Source: Aphelocoma coerulescens
Lineage: Eukaryota > Chordata > Aves > Passeriformes > Corvidae
Assembly: GCF_041296385.1 (NCBI RefSeq)
Contig: NW_027183949.1
Location: 1,896,501 to 1,960,500 of the forward strand
DNA length: 64,000 nucleotides
Direction of reading: 5' to 3'
Made by a program: the position numbers and the translations under genes. The notes under the pieces were generated by a model that was not told where the DNA came from, made no database searches, and worked only from the letters and a program-made list of their open reading frames with translations. Positions 21,561-35,306 of the stretch are shown here, one piece after another. Numbering within the stretch: the stretch's first letter is position 1; each line of letters begins with the position of its first letter.

Positions 21561-23291
21561 GCGCGGTGCCCTCGTCGGCAGGGCTGTTGCTGTTTTCTTG
21601 TCCGGTTTCAGGTGAAAATCGGAGACTGCCGATAGGAGGCTTCAAATAAAAGAATGGAAACACTCTTTTTGCTGAGTTCTGATGCCGGTCCAATAGAGCA
21701 GCTAAGCTCTCAGCTGTTTGCCTCCTCCCTGCCAATCCAGCACTTTCAGCCTGGAACAAAGGCCCTCTCTGCAAAGAAACTGCTGGCTGGTTTCCTTCTC
21801 CTGCTGTTCATTGACACAGGTAGAAAAGCAGACTAGTTTGGATGCTGAGTCTGTCCAAACGGACAGTGAGCTTTGCCATGTGAAGCCAAGACACGGAGTC
21901 TTGAGCCCTGCGACAGTGTCATGGGAATCACCTTTGTTGCTGCTGCTGTCTATTGTCACTGCTGAGGGTGCAGTCCCATGGGAGCACATGCCCTGTCTCT
22001 AGAAGCCAGAGCCGAGCAAGGCACTGGGCTCTAAAATCTTCCCTTGGCAGGCTTCTGGGGTCTCCAGCATTGCTTTCAAAGCCAAACAGGGAGAAGGCAA
22101 GCTGTGTGTAGCTCTTGGTATTGTAGAGTGTCTCAAACTTGCTAAGTCCTAGGTGTTTGAGGTAAGATCAGTTTGGAAGGACTGTGAGGTAGAACTAGTG
22201 CAAGACAGAAAAGGGGAGCATAGAAGGGAAGCAATTAATAGTGTACGGGAACATCTTGGGTTGTTTCTTTCCGTTTGCATGTCCCTTCTGGGAAGCTGTT
22301 TTGCTTTTGCAAGAATCTTGTCCACAGTGATGTTTGCTCTTTTCAAGACCCTTTCCTGGAGACCGAGCTGGAGCTCCTGTCACAAGATGTGCCATCACAT
22401 GCAGCTTCTCTTGGCTTGCCACACTGTGCGTGCAGCAGGACTCTTGCAGCAAAGCAGGACCAAGGTTTTGAGAGCTTGACAACTTGTCCTTTCTCCTCCT
22501 GGTGGACTAGCGAGTTGTGCCGTGGGTAAGGTTTTCGTTGTTACTGTTGTAGGCTAAGGAAACAGGAGGAGGGGGTAGCAGCAATTGTTAGGCTGGCTGA
22601 ATGGAGAGAAAGAATCTCCGGAGCCTGCAGCCAGAAGTGGAGAGCTGGGGGCTAATCCTTCCAAGCTCTCAGTGGACATCTTGCAAGTGAGCTGGACTGT
22701 GAAAATGGTCTGACAGAGGCAGTTGGTTTCTGAGTTCAGCGTAGATACTTGCACATCTGGTGCGTCGGTGCTCAAATCGAGAGTGCAATCGGTTCACAGG
22801 AAGCAGCAGAAGAAGCTGGAGCTCGCCGAGCAGGCGACTGAAAGAATCTGCAAAGGAGAAATGCGGGAAATGACTTGGTGTACCTTGCCTGGAAGAAGGG
22901 TAGTTTTTTTGAATAATTCCTAATCCGTTCCCTTGGCTTTTGACTTTCCTAACAAGGCCATTTGCATTCCCGATTCAGCACGAGTGAGAGGCCCGGGCTT
23001 ACGGAAGTGCGCCAAAGATTCCTCCGCAGTGACGCTCAGGTGGAAAGAGGAGCGGGGCGCCTGAGCAGCTTCCGGGGAAGCATCCCGCGAGGTGCAATTT
23101 GCGCCGTGCTGGGAGAGGAGCAGGGGGAGAAGGATGGGCCTTGCGTAGCAGCAGCAGCAGCAGCAGCAAGTTTGGGCCGCAGGACATTGGGCCTGCGCCG
23201 CTGCCCCACAATGGGCGGGCGTGTTCCCGGGGCTGCGGCCCTGGCACCGCGTCCGCTGAGCTGCCGACGCTGCGGGAGCTCCCCGGGCTGG
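20891..23291. other. Region upstream of the PIM1-like gene, no further gene recognised
   Basis: The first 700 bp are the CpG-rich promoter side of the PIM1-like gene. From about 21,600 the composition becomes ordinary, and short frames on both strands show no known domain. An (AGC)n tract lies at about 23,147-23,168, just before duplication copy 2. It probably also precedes copy 1 outside the window. Confidence 0.5.
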
Positions 23292-23397
23292 GCTCGGGGT
23301 CCCGCTGGGACTGGGCAGCAGGCTGTGCTCTCACTGTGGTCAGCAGCAGCGGGACGTACCTCTGGACATCCACGTCTCCTGCTGCTGGGAAGAAGCA

Positions 23398-23811
23398 ATG
23401 AAGCGAGTGCAGAAGTTCTGCTTCCTCTTTCTCCCGGTGGATTTTTTTGTTTCATTCCACACTCCAGAGGCAATTTCTGTGCTGGCCTCTGGCAGCTGAT
23501 TCTATTTCAAGAGCACCAGCAAAAGGGCTGTGTTTGAGCGCTGTGAATGTGGCCTGTATGGCTTTCATTCTCCTCGACTTTTTGCTTATAGACCTGTGAA
23601 CATTTCAAGATCTGCTAATCAGGATGCCTGCAACAAAGCATCTGAATTCCCCATCAGAAAAGCACTGTGGCTAGCACCGATCAAAAGAGGCAATTGCAGT
23701 TTTTCAGATAAAATTCAAGTGGCAACCAGAAGAGGGGGAAGAGCAGCCATGATCTGTAATTCCCAAGGCAAACGCAAGAAAAGCCTCCTGCTGTCACCTG
23801 AGGATGAGTGA
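23398..23811 (+). pseudogene. RNF128/GRAIL-like PA-domain gene, broken (copy 2)
   Basis: Duplicate of the locus at 107-520 with the same ATG, leader, in-frame TGA (23,497-23,499) and terminal TGA. It differs by a few substitutions, for example Lys to Arg in the tail segment GKRKKSLLLSPEDE. Upstream, 22,990-23,390 is GC-rich with an (AGC)n tract at about 23,147-23,168, which could be an old promoter or 5' UTR. RING and transmembrane parts are again missing, so the product, if any, would be a truncated PA-domain fragment. Confidence 0.58.
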
Positions 23812-24316
23812 AACGGTGCTGGGAACAGTGCTGGAACCGGATCCTTTCTTTCTCTGAAGGTTGCATCAGGGCAGCACAGCCGGGCTCTGAGGAATCAGGT
23901 CTGTTTGTGGCTGATTGTGTCTCTAGTCCAGAAATTCACCGGGAAAAACCTCTTGGGAAGCCGAGGCACAAGCAGGTGGGAAGGGGCTGGCGCTGCTGCT
24001 GCTCTTGGCCAGGAGCCCCGGCTGTGCCGGTACAGGGCCCACTGCGCGGTGGCTCCTGCTGCTGCCAGAGCTGGGCGGGTCTCAGGGACAGGGAATGGAC
24101 ACGGGGGACAGCAAAGGCTGTGGGGGGCTGCAGCGATGTTCACACATGGGCCAGCGCCAGCACAGAGCTTCAGCCCCGCAATTATCCCAGAGGGAAATGC
24201 TGGGGAAAGGCTCCATTTCAGCTTTCCTTTACTCATCACTGTGAAGTGACCAAAATAAAAGGAGAACAAGCAGAGCCCGATCTCTTCTCCTTCGGAAGGA
24301 GTCCCATGCCTTGGGC

Positions 24317-24609
24317 TGTGAGAGGCCATGAGGGGCTGTGAAGGGCTGTGAGGCGCCATGAGGGCTTGTTAGGGGCTGTGAAGGGTCATGAGGAGTCGTG
24401 AGGGGCCGTGAGGGGCCATGAGGGGCCATGAGGTGCTGTGAGGGGCCATGAGAGATTGTTAGGGGCTGTGAAGGGTCATGAGGGGCCATGAACTGTGAGG
24501 GACTGTGAGCTGCCATGAGGGGCCCTGGGGAGCTGTGAGGGGCACCGAGGGGTCATGAGGGGCTGTGAGGGGCCTTGAGGGGCCATAAGGGTCTCTTAGA
24601 GGCTGTTGG
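24317..24609. repeat. 11-bp G-rich minisatellite (copy 2)
   Basis: Same array as at 1,026-1,318, at the constant offset of 23,291 and with the same unit order. Only isolated substitutions separate the copies, so the repeat number has not changed since duplication. Confidence 0.9.
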
Positions 24610-24610
24610 A

Positions 24611-26626
24611 GGCCAGGCGCCTCATGGAACCAAGGGTCAGTTATGACACTGTGCAAGCAAGGAGATCATGGTTGACAGTACAGAACTTCATGGAACCACA
24701 GGCCCATTGTTACACAGCAGGGCCGCAGAAGCAAGGAGATCATTGTGACACTACACGACCTCATGGAATCAAGGCGTCCATGTTACGCTACTGAACCTCA
24801 TGGAGCCAAGGGTCCATTGTGACACTGCGGACCCAAGGAGACTGTTGCTGACAGAACGAAAGTTCATGGAACCAAAAGTCCATTGTGACATCGTGGGGCC
24901 TCATGGAAGCGTGGAGACCATTATGACACTTTGTTACTATCTGATTTACACCCAGAAGGGCAAAGAAAACAAAATCTCTGAGTATAAAAAGGAAAGAACT
25001 TTGAAGGTTCAAAATATTCCCAGAGACGAGATTAAAACCAAACGAGATTAAATGTTGGTGCCAAAAAAATGGGTATCTGTTTATCTAATGGTAAGAGAGG
25101 CAAAGAGAAAGAAGGAGAAAAGTAGAGAAGAGTTAGAAAAAGCCAAGGTTACTCTAAAAGCATAGGATAAGTCACCACCACACTGTGCTACCTTTGTTGC
25201 TGCTGAGACAGGGTGGGGGAAGTGGAGAAGTTTTTGCCTTTTTTTTTCCTGCTGTTTGAAGCGTCTTATCTGCCTCTTCCCATCTCTGGAGCAGTTTGGC
25301 TGGAAAGCGGCGGCCCGTCCTCCGAGATGCAGGCTCCATGCTTGCAGCTGAACCTCGGTCCGCCTGGGACGAAGGAGCAGGGGTAGGGGTTGCACAGCTC
25401 ACTCGGGATTTCAGTCCAGGGTGAAGGATTGGGGGGTTCTCCCCAGGCGGGCGGCGTCGGCTCCCGGAGGCCTCAGGGTGTCTCGTGGCTGGCGGTGGTG
25501 GTGGTGTGGGGAAAGGCAAAGGGCAGGGATTCTACCTTTCGCTTTCGCCTCCACATTTTGCACCAGTTTTGCCTTCCTTTTTATGGGCCTCCAGGCGGGC
25601 TATGCACGGCCCGTACGGCACGTAGTTTCCAGGCGTTCAAAAGTGATTATGATAAGCAGCCATAATGACGAAGCACTTTTGAAGCCTTTCTGGTGCTGAG
25701 CAGTGATAATGACAAAGCATTTTTTGGAGCCTTTCTCCTATGATTAGGCTCTTGCACACTTCAGAACCAAGGGGCCATTGTGACACTGCAGGGCCTTGTA
25801 TAACCAAGGGGTCATTGTAGCACGGCAGGGCCTCGTGGAATCAAGGGGATCGCAGTGACACTGTGGGGCTCCATGAGGCCACGGGGCCATTCTGACTGTG
25901 TGGAAGCAAGGATACCATTGTTACGCTACGGGGCATCACGGAACCAAGGAGGCCATTGTGAAGCAGCGGGGGAACCCGCTGAGACTATTATGACACTTCA
26001 AGGCCTTGTGACACCGAAGGGCCATTGTGGACCTGCAGGGCCTCGTGGAACCAATGAGACCATTGTGACATCACAGGGCCTCATGGGAGCCAGGGGCCAT
26101 TGTGACACAGCCAGGCCTCATAGAACCAAGGGGCCCTTGGGACACTGCGTGGCACCATGGGGCCAAGGAGACCACTGTGACACTACAGGGCATCACGGAA
26201 CTAAGAACTACGTAACAGTAAGAGGCCCAATGGAATCAAGGGGCCATTGTGACACCACAGGGCCTCATAGAACCAAGGAAACCATTGTGGCACTGCAAGG
26301 TCTCATGGAAGCAAAGGGCCAGTGTGACACAGCCAGGCCTTGTGGAACCAAGGGGCCACTGTGATCCTGGGGAGCCCAATAGAACCAAGGAGCCATTGTG
26401 ACACTGCAGGACCTTATGGAATCATGGAGACCACTGTGACACTCTGTGACCTCATGGAACCAGTGGGCCATAGTGTTATTTTGCAGCCCCATGGAAGCAA
26501 GGAAACCGTTTGGACACAGCAAGGCCTCATGGAAGCAAGGGGCCTTTGTGCCGCTGTAGAGCCAAGGAGACCACTGTGATATTGCTGGGCCTCAGGGGAA
26601 CAAAATTGTGATGCTGCAGGGCCCCA
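24611..26626. repeat. About 37-bp minisatellite blocks A and B (copy 2)
   Basis: The two blocks lie at 24,611-24,936 and 25,751-26,626, separated by the unrecognised stretch 24,937-25,750. They match copy 1 unit for unit, with rare substitutions such as gacaccgc to gacactgc near 25,785. Confidence 0.9.
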
Positions 26627-26654
26627 AGGATCCAAAGAACATGGAACAGGACTG

Positions 26655-27771
26655 GTTGGCTTGGCCTCCTGGGGCCACCTGCCTGGTCCGGCTGACCTTG
26701 GCATGTTGAGGGTTGCTTCTCATCTGCCCCTGAAATGCTGGAGTTCCTTGCTTTCCTTTCTGTGGGAAAGAACTGTCCTTCTCCTCCAGGGACCCATGGC
26801 TGAAATTAGGATTCTACCTCCAAATTTGATTCTATCCGAGGATTGTTCCCATGTGAAACCTGCCAGGACAGACAGCTCAGGCTGGCCTTGGCCTCTTAGG
26901 GGCCACCTCTCATCTGCCTTCAAAACACGGGGTGGGGGGCTGTGCTTTTCTTCCCATGGAAAAAAACATCTTTCAAGTCCAGCCATCCATGGCCAAAACT
27001 GGGAATCCACCTCTGAAATTTCATCTATCCAAGGAATAGCTCCCAGACAAAAGCTGCCAGGAATGTCCAGCTTCCCTTGCATTCCTGAGGGCCACCTCTC
27101 ATCTGCCTTCAAAACACGGGGTGGGGGGCTGTGCTTTTCTTCCCATGGAAAAAAACGTCTTTCAAGTCCAGCCATCCATGGCCAAAACTGGGAATCCACC
27201 TCTGAAATTCCATCTATCCAAGGAATAGCTCCCAGACAAAAGCTGCCAGGAATGTCCAGCTTCCCTTGCATTCCTGAGGGCCAGCTCTCATCTGCCTTTG
27301 AAACACTGGGGCTCCTCACTTTTCTGCCAATGGAAAAGAACTGTCCTTCTTGGCCAGACATCCATGGACAAAACTGGGATTTGGCCTCCCAAATTCCCTC
27401 TATCCAAGGATCGCTCCAAGACAAAAGCTGCCAAGACAAACAGGTCTGGCTGGCCTTGGCCTCCTTGAGCCACCACTAATCAGCCTTTGAAACCCTGGGG
27501 CTCTGCCCTTTCCTTCCTGGGGAGAAGAGCTGTCATTCCGGTCCAGGCACCCACAGCTGAAATGGAACTCCACCTCCAAAACTCCCCATATGTCCAAGGG
27601 TTGCTTTCAGACAGAAGCTGCAAGGACAGACAGGTCTGGCTTGCCTTGGCCTCTGGTGGCTGCCTCTCATCTGCCTTCAAAACACTGGGGTTCTGTGGTT
27701 TCCTTCCTGTAGAAAAGAACCGACCTTCTTGTCCAGGTGCCCGTGGCCTCAAGCACATGATCACTACATAG
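26655..27771. repeat. About 189-bp tandem repeat, six units (copy 2)
   Basis: Same six units as at 3,364-4,480, offset 23,291. One visible difference is a C to T near 27,021, changing Pro to Ser in the plus-strand reading. Unit number and order are unchanged. Confidence 0.92.
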
Positions 27772-30700
27772 GGACAAAGGGGCTCTGTGCTCAGTGGAGT
27801 GGAGCCTGAGGACAGTGGAGGAGAGTCCTGGGAGGGCTTGAAGGGTGGTTTCAGAGATGGTGGATCCTTTTGACATAGTAGAGAACAGCCGGCAAAAGAA
27901 AGAATTAATGCAAAGGGCAGGTGGGGAGGTCCAGACTGGACACAAGGAGAAAGGAATTTCTCTCCCAGGGCGGTGCTGTGGTGCCACGTGTCCCCCAGAA
28001 GGAGTCTGGAGCAGCCCAAGGCTTTGCGTGCCAAGGCAGAGCCAGGCAGGCCGCAGAGCCATCAGCAAAGGAAGGGGCCGGGGAGGTGGGGCAGCCGGGG
28101 GGATGAGGACAGCCTGCAGGGACAGAGACACAGGGCACGGACACTGTAGGACAGCCTGGGCCGGAGAGGGCAGAGGGATGTGCAGAAGCTGCAAGGCCCT
28201 GACAGAGGCAACTTCTGCAGCACTTTGGCCAGGGCTGCTGTCCCTGCCCCTGGGGCCAGTTGGGAGACAAGTGACCCTTGCAGCCCTGGGGCCTCATTGC
28301 CTCTTTTTTGCTGCTCAGCAGCATGGCAGGGGCCACCCCATGGTCCTGCCCTTGGCATTGCACATGCCCACATCCCAGTGCCCCGGGAAGAGTCCCGAGC
28401 AATGAGGGAGGGACAGGATCTGCCTTTCCGGCGGCTGGGGCACTGCCTGCAGCCAGCCCGGGCACGGCACAGAGGCACAGAGGGGTTCCATCAGTTAGGG
28501 CTGGGAAGATGCTGACAAGTGACCGGGGGAGAATCATTCCCAGCCCTTGACACAGGAAGCCTCTGGCTGCAGGACAAAGCAGCTGCAGTTCCTGAAATGA
28601 TCTCCTCAAGCTGGAACATACCACTGACTGTGGATTCAGGAAGTACATTCTCTGAGTATCCCTGGTGTAGAACATGAGGACATGCTCAGGGCTTAGGCTC
28701 AGTCCAGTAATATTTCCAAGACAAGCCTTTCTATAAAGATGAAATTTCCTGAGAGTGTTTTCCGTTTCCTACTCTTGCGGAATGGGAGGGGGGGAAGTGA
28801 TAAAGGAATTCTTCATTTTTAAGAGTCCCTAAGGCATGGGAAGTGTAACTTGAGTGCTCTGCAGGAGTTTCCTAAAGTGCTTTCAAGGCACTCCTCTGCC
28901 CACGGAGAGCACCGGCATCACCTTTGCTGGACCCGCCAGGCTTAGTCTGACCTGTCCTTTCTCCCACCTGCAAACAGAACCTGTCCCCAGCCAGTGCCCT
29001 GCAAACAGGCAGGTTTCTGTAGGGCCAAGGAGAGTGCACAGAGATATGGGGTCTGTGAGTGCTGGCAGGAAGAGATCAGGCACAGGGAAACATCTCCAGG
29101 AGGAAGATCTTCAGCAAGCAGAGAGAAGATCAGGCAATGAGAGAAAACAAAAGGCAGAAATGTTGTGGCACGGAGAGCTTAGAGACCTCCACAGGATGCC
29201 CTCGAGTGCAGCCCCTCCCTCTGAACAAGCCCCCTCCCCTCCTCTCTCCCTCAGCCAAGCCTCTGCCCTCAGGGCCGGGGCTCCAAGGCGTGAAGCCCCT
29301 CCTGTGCAGGCAGAGCTGCAGCAGAGCTGTGGGGCAGCTCTGCGGTCCCGGGCCCAGTTCCCTCTGCAGAGCACAGGGCCGGGAGCATCTGCCTGGCACT
29401 GGGGGGCTCTGGGAGGGGGCACAGCTGGCTCAGCTGGCTCAGGGTGACGCTGGCCCCAGTGCCCGGCTGTGGGCAATGCAGCCAGGGAAGGAGCTCCATC
29501 TCCCTACATCCAATGCCATCATTAGGACACTTGGCTTTCTTCTTGAGGATTCCCCCTAAGCTCGGAGCTTCCCTCCAGGACGCAAACAGGTCGTGTAGCA
29601 TCTTTGTGTTACCTGAAAGCCCCACAGTGAGACACAGAAGTTTGATGATGGACAAAGTGCTGTTGGCTTGGTGCAATGAGCCATGTGTGTATTTGGCTAC
29701 CAATGTGGGGCTGAGACCTCGAGAAGGGGGTGGACATTTGATGGGCTGTGGTGGATCGATCTGCTCTCAGCAGTGTTGGGATGGTTTCTAAGGGAAATAT
29801 GGGAGGGTGATTATCCTCTGTCTGACAAGGGTGAAAGCCCAGAGGATCTTGGAACAGGACAGAGTGACAGAGCACCTCCCCTCACTCTCCACTCACCGCC
29901 TTGCCTCACAGAACTCGCTCTATTCTCCCCGAGGACAGCAGCAATGCTGAGTGTTTCTGACATCCAAAACCAGTCAGCCGGGGAGATGAAGAGGAGCTGT
30001 AAAAACCTCTAGAACACTTTAACAGCTTTTGCCATTCCTGTTCTTGGGCCCTGGGAGTGCCCTTGTGTTAGCTGGGGTTTCAAAGTGTAACACCAGGACA
30101 GGTGGCTGTCCCCCTCCCACTTCTGCACAGCAAGGCTGAATTATAAAACCCCCCGGAGCAATTGCCCTGAAACTCATGTCGCACGCAGCCAGCACCAAGC
30201 AGGGCTGCGGCTGGAGCTGAAGGAAGATCTGCTAGAAAAACAGAAGGGTGTTGTCGGTGATGGAACACGGACTTCGCCGGCCGCATGCAAAGCCAAATTT
30301 CCTCGCACGAGTCACATCTTTATATACTGTTCCAAACCCACAGTTCAGCAGCTACAAACTTCAGCTTCTAAGGTTATATGTTTTACATCTCCAAGGGCTA
30401 CAGATTACCATCTCCTCGCCCAATCTCCCGTTAACTATCCTACTCTTTGTCTCGCCTCTTGCTCTTTGTCTCGCCTCCTGCCAGACGCGGCCCCGGCCCG
30501 CCCCGTCTCTCGTCTCTCGCAAGGCCCCCCCAGGCCAGCCAAAGCCGTTCTCCGTGGCGACACTCTGAATCCCCATAAGGTGTCAGTGTGTGACAGGAGA
30601 AGCATTTGTGGGACATGGCTTTGATTTGGCTGAGAGCCGTTTCCCTTAAGCTGTCACTGACTTTTCTCCATGAACAGGTCCCCATGTCCACACACAGCCA

Positions 30701-31123
30701 ATGTCCAACAGCAGCTCCATCAGCCCCTTTCTCCTGCTGCCATTGGCAGACACGCGGCAGCTGCAGCTCCTGCACTTCAGTCTCTTCCTGGGCATCTCCC
30801 TGGCTGCCCTCCTGGGCAGCGGCCTCATCATCAGCGCCGGAGCCTGCGGCCAGCACCTGCACAGCCCCATGTTCTTCTTCCTGCTGACCCTTGCCCTCAC
30901 CGACCTGGGCTCCATCTGCACCACTGTCCCCAAAGCCATGCACAATTCCATTTTGGGACACCACAACCACCTCCTACGCAGGAGGTGCTGCACAGCCCCT
31001 TTCTCTTTCCCTTTCTCCTTCTCTCTTTCTCCTTCTCTTTCTCTTTCTCCTTCTCCTTCTCTTTCTCTTTCTCTTTCTCTTTCTCTTTCTCTTTCTCTTT
31101 CTCTTTCTCTTTCTCTTTCTCTT

Positions 31124-31156
<33 letters not shown>

Positions 31157-31956
31157 TTCTCTCTTCCTCTTCCTCTTCCTCTTCCTCTTCCTCTTCCTCT
31201 TCCTCTTCCTCTTCTCTCTTTCTCTCTTTCTCTCTTTCTCTCTCTTCTCTCTTTCTCTCTTTCTCTCTTTCTCTCTTTTTCTCTCTTTCTCTTTCTCTCT
31301 CTGTCTTCCTCATTTCAGCGGAGTTTTCCCTCCTCGCCGCCGTCGAGTGCTACGACCGCTACGTGTCCCTCTGCAAACCCCTGCACTACGGGACCCTCCT
31401 GGGCAGCAGAGCTTGTGCTCACATGGCAGCAGCTGCCTGGGCCAGTGGCTTTCTCAATGCTCTGCTGCACACGGCCAATACATTTTCCCTGCCCCTGTGC
31501 CAGGGCAGTGCCCTGGGCCAGTTCTTGGGTGAAATCCCACAGTTCCTCAAGCTCTCCTGCTCACACTGCCACCTCAGGGAACTCGGGCTTGTTGTGTTTT
31601 CCATCTGTTTAACTTTTGGTTCATTTGTGTTCCTTCTTTTCTCCTATGGGCAGATCTTCAGGGCTGTGCTGAGGATCCCCTCTGAGCAGGGATGGCACAA
31701 AGCCTTTTGCACGTGCCTCCCTCACCTGGCCATGGTCTCCCTGTTCCTCAGCACTGGCTTTGTTGCCTGCTTGAAGCCCCCCTCCAGGTCCTCCCCATCC
31801 GTGGACCTGGCACTGCCAGTTCTGTACTCGGTGCTGCCTCCAGCCCTGAAGTCCCTCATCTACAGCCTGAGGAACCAGGAGCTCAAGGATGCCCTGAGGA
31901 AAATGATGACTGGATGCTTTCCAGAAGCAAAAACCTGCCTGTTTTCAGCTCCATAG
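30701..31956 (+). pseudogene. Olfactory receptor (family 14-like), microsatellite-split (copy 2)
   Basis: Duplicate of 7,410-8,694 with the same ATG, the same T-run frameshift and the same second half ending in TAG at 31,954-31,956. The internal microsatellite is 304 bp, 29 bp shorter than in copy 1. That is not a multiple of three, so the frame relation across the tract also differs: in copy 1 the shifted first half stays in frame with the second half, while in copy 2 it does not. Both halves keep recognisable receptor motifs, so decay is recent compared with the family's age. Confidence 0.9.
30999..31302. repeat. Pyrimidine microsatellite, 304 bp (copy 2)
   Basis: Same composite structure as 7,708-8,040 but with a shorter (CTTTCT)n block, a longer (TTCCTC)n block and a small change in the TTTCTCTC block. 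The net difference is 29 bp. It is the largest length difference between the two duplication copies. Confidence 0.97.
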
Positions 31957-34900
31957 GCTAAAGTGTAATCATTAGAGGCCCAGCCTGCCTTCTCAGGTTG
32001 TTTTGGTGGTGGTGCTTTGGGGGCTTTTTTTCTTTTCCTATGTTAATGTTGTACCCAAAAGATTTTGTTATGCATCTTATTCCCTGTTTACAGGCTGAAT
32101 GGGACTGTTGACAGGGACTGTGTCAATGAGGAGTCTGCTCTGTGTGTATTCACATGAAAGAAAGGACCCATCAGCAAGGTCTTTGTTCAAGATCCTTTGG
32201 TTGAGTCCATCCCTGAAGCTGGAGGGCAGGGCCAGTTTTGCAGGCGTGGGGCAGGGAAGAGTCCCAGCAGAGCAGCACAGCCAGGGAGCAGCAGAGCTTG
32301 GTCTTTTCAGAGCTCCTCTCTTATTACTTCCACTCTCTCCTTTGGAGCTGCTGTGATGGTGTAAGGCCAACAGCTCTGTGCGGGTGGTGCGAGTCCTGCT
32401 GCGTGTCACAGGCAGGGACAGGCCATGGGCACTGCTGGGACACAGCTGGGCTCCGCCACAGCAGTTCCATCAGCAAAGGGCATCTCCTGAAGGCACTGCA
32501 GGAAGGCTTTGCTCTCCCTGCACAGTCACTGTCAGGAAGAGGCCCAAGGAAGAGACTCTAAAGAGGCTGCCTGTGTTCCTTGTTCTCCCAGGGCTCAGTG
32601 GGATGAGATCAGGGTCCCAGTGTGGCCTTCAAGAGACTCAGGTGTGGTTCAGGTTTTGCTTGGTGGTGGCCAGTGCCCACCAGATGGTGAATGGTCTGTG
32701 ATGAACCTTCCTGGGGCTCTGCAGCTTGTGCCAGGCCTGATGGCAGGGGAATGTTCTTCTGGAGGGACTTGGGAGCTGCCAGGAGAACGCAGGGGACCTG
32801 CAGGGACAGTGTGTGCCAGGGATCAGCCGTGAGTGGAGCTCCCTGGGCACAGGCCTGTCCAGGGTGGGCTCACCCAGAGATAAAGGACTGAATGTTTCCT
32901 GTGAGCCATGAGAGCTCTGCAGCCCCAGGGGACACAGCAGGTACAGGGAAAGGAGTCTGGGCAGTGACTCGTCTGACCCTCTGGGAACTTGCAGAGGAGG
33001 ATCCAGGGCAGCCCCAGCCCATGCGCCAGCCCTGGAACAAGGCAGGCACCTCGGAGCACCCTCCATGGCCACAGCAGAGCCTGTGTGGGAGGGGGTCCGT
33101 GCAGGGAGCACCATCAGCTGCAGAGCTCTGTCTCCCAGCTTGAGCAGCACAGCCCAGCAGAGGCAGCCCATGGCCCCGGGCAGCACAGCCCCCATGCTCT
33201 GCAGAGCAGCACCCCCAGCTCGGGGGCTGTGGGCAGCAGGGCAGAGGCTACAGCAAGGGCTGCTCAGGCCAGCACAGACGTGTTCCCCTGGGAAAGGCTC
33301 TGTGGGGAGCTGGGATGGGCCAGGAGAAGAGCAGCAGCTCGTGTGTGTGCAGAGGAGCCCTGGCAAGAGGCTGCCCTGTCCCTGGGATAGCAGCAGGAGC
33401 AGCCTGAGGAGCCCCAGAGCCAACTCTCTGCTGCTGTGCTGGGCAGCGGGGCCCTGGGGCTGCAGGAGCTGCCCGAGCTGAGGATCTCCTGAGCATTCCA
33501 GACACAGAGTCACTGTCCCGCACCTCCAGTGCCTCCAGTTCCTGCTGCAGGGCCAGACAGGACTGGGCTTCTTTGCAGGGCTGGGGCCGGGGCAGGGAGA
33601 GGAAAACAATGGACCCTTGATTATAAGACTCCCCTCCGTGTCACAATGCTCTCCATGGTTCCACGAGGCCTTGCAGTGCCACGCTGGCCCCTTGGTTCCT
33701 TTGGGCCCCACGCTGTCACTGTGGTGCCCTTGGTTACACGAGGCCCCACGGTGTCGCAAGGCACCTTTGGTTCTCCGAGGGCCCTCAGCGTCTGTTTTGC
33801 CAGTGGGCAGGGTCAGCCCCAAAGACACAGACACCAAGTTCAGGAATAGTGTAAGTTATTAGAATGCAAAACTGCAAAGAATCACAAAAGGAGAAGCCCA
33901 GCAAAGCACCCAATCATCACTACCAAAGATTGCGTACAGTAATCAAGAAAGAGACAGCACCAGTTACCCTCAGGCCTTGCCATCATCCACATCCTCACAT
34001 CAGCTGGGGGAAGCTGTCACAGCCAAGGACTGGAGAGCCATTCCCGCACCCTGGGAGTTCCTGCAGGTGCATCCACCTTTGCGGGCAACGAGGCTTCAAC
34101 CTCGCTGTGAGAGGGCCCAGCTTTGACAGCGTTGAACAAACAAGCCGACATCACTGCTAGTGTGGGAACATCTGGTTTCATTCTCCTCTTTGGTTTCTCC
34201 CAAAGCCTGGCCAGGGCTCAAGGAGGAACCGAGGGAGTTTGATCCTAAAGCCCCAAACAAGGCCAGATGGGGCCTCGTCCAGTTTCTAAATACAGAAAGG
34301 TCAATCCGTGTTTCACCAATGAACATAGAGCATATTGCTACTAATGCTTTGTTAATGAGCAGATACAAATAGAACATTTGGTTGGAAGGTTCATCTAGAT
34401 GTCAACTTTGGCTCAGAGCCTGTTGTTCAGGCCTCAGTCAGGGCCTGTTGTTCAGGCCTCACTACTTCAATCAGTCCTTTGACCTAGAGACGAACTGCAA
34501 CCTTCATAACAATTCTTTTCATCCTACAATCTTAGATTTAAGTATTAGAAATTCTTTGTTGACAAGCCAAAATATCATACGGGAAGTGCTTTAAGGGTAT
34601 CTTTTCACAATCTTCATAGGAACGCTTAACCCAGCCATGATTAAAGAGCTGTCCGTGAGTTTGATTCCATTTCCCTTTATACTGGCTGCAATTGAACAGT
34701 TTACAGTGTGGGTGCATACAACCTATTCCAGGAGACAACATCCATCCACAGACACTTTTCCCTACATATATTCCTCTTTATCCGATTTAGGCAAGAAATG
34801 ACTTTTCTATGAAAAGGCAGCAGTCGGGGATCGCCACCCTCGGTCTAGAGCTCTGTTTTTATCGTGAACTGTGCTCAAGTTTCTAACCCACCATTTGGGT

Positions 34901-35306
34901 TGGGCCAGATGGGCCAGCCAAGGCCAGTCATCGGATCCTTCTGGACTTGCACGCACCCAGCAATTACTGAGGTTAAATGAGTTCCCTATCTCTGCTCCTG
35001 CTGTTAGAAATCTATTTTCCCAACCAGTGCTCCGATTACAAGGACAACATTAAATCAACAAGATCAACAATAGTTTCACTGTTAAGTGGTCCCTTTCTGT
35101 CTGCAGAAGTCACTCACTCAGTGGCACATCAGTCTTCACATCGAGCGCCGTGGATCAGAGCACTTTCCAAAGGGACCATTGGGGCAAACAGGGAGATTTG
35201 GTCTGGCAGGCTCTGCAAAACAATATCCTGTAACATCTCTTTGTTCTCTCACAGAACACTTGGCTGCAGGGACATGTGCCCATCTTTCTCACCCAGGTTT
35301 CAGGAT

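Noticed and set aside
30670..31956. A 428-codon frame apparently joining the microsatellite to the receptor C-terminal half
   Set aside because: Its first part is not in the receptor frame that begins at 30,701, so it is a chance fusion and not an intact receptor.
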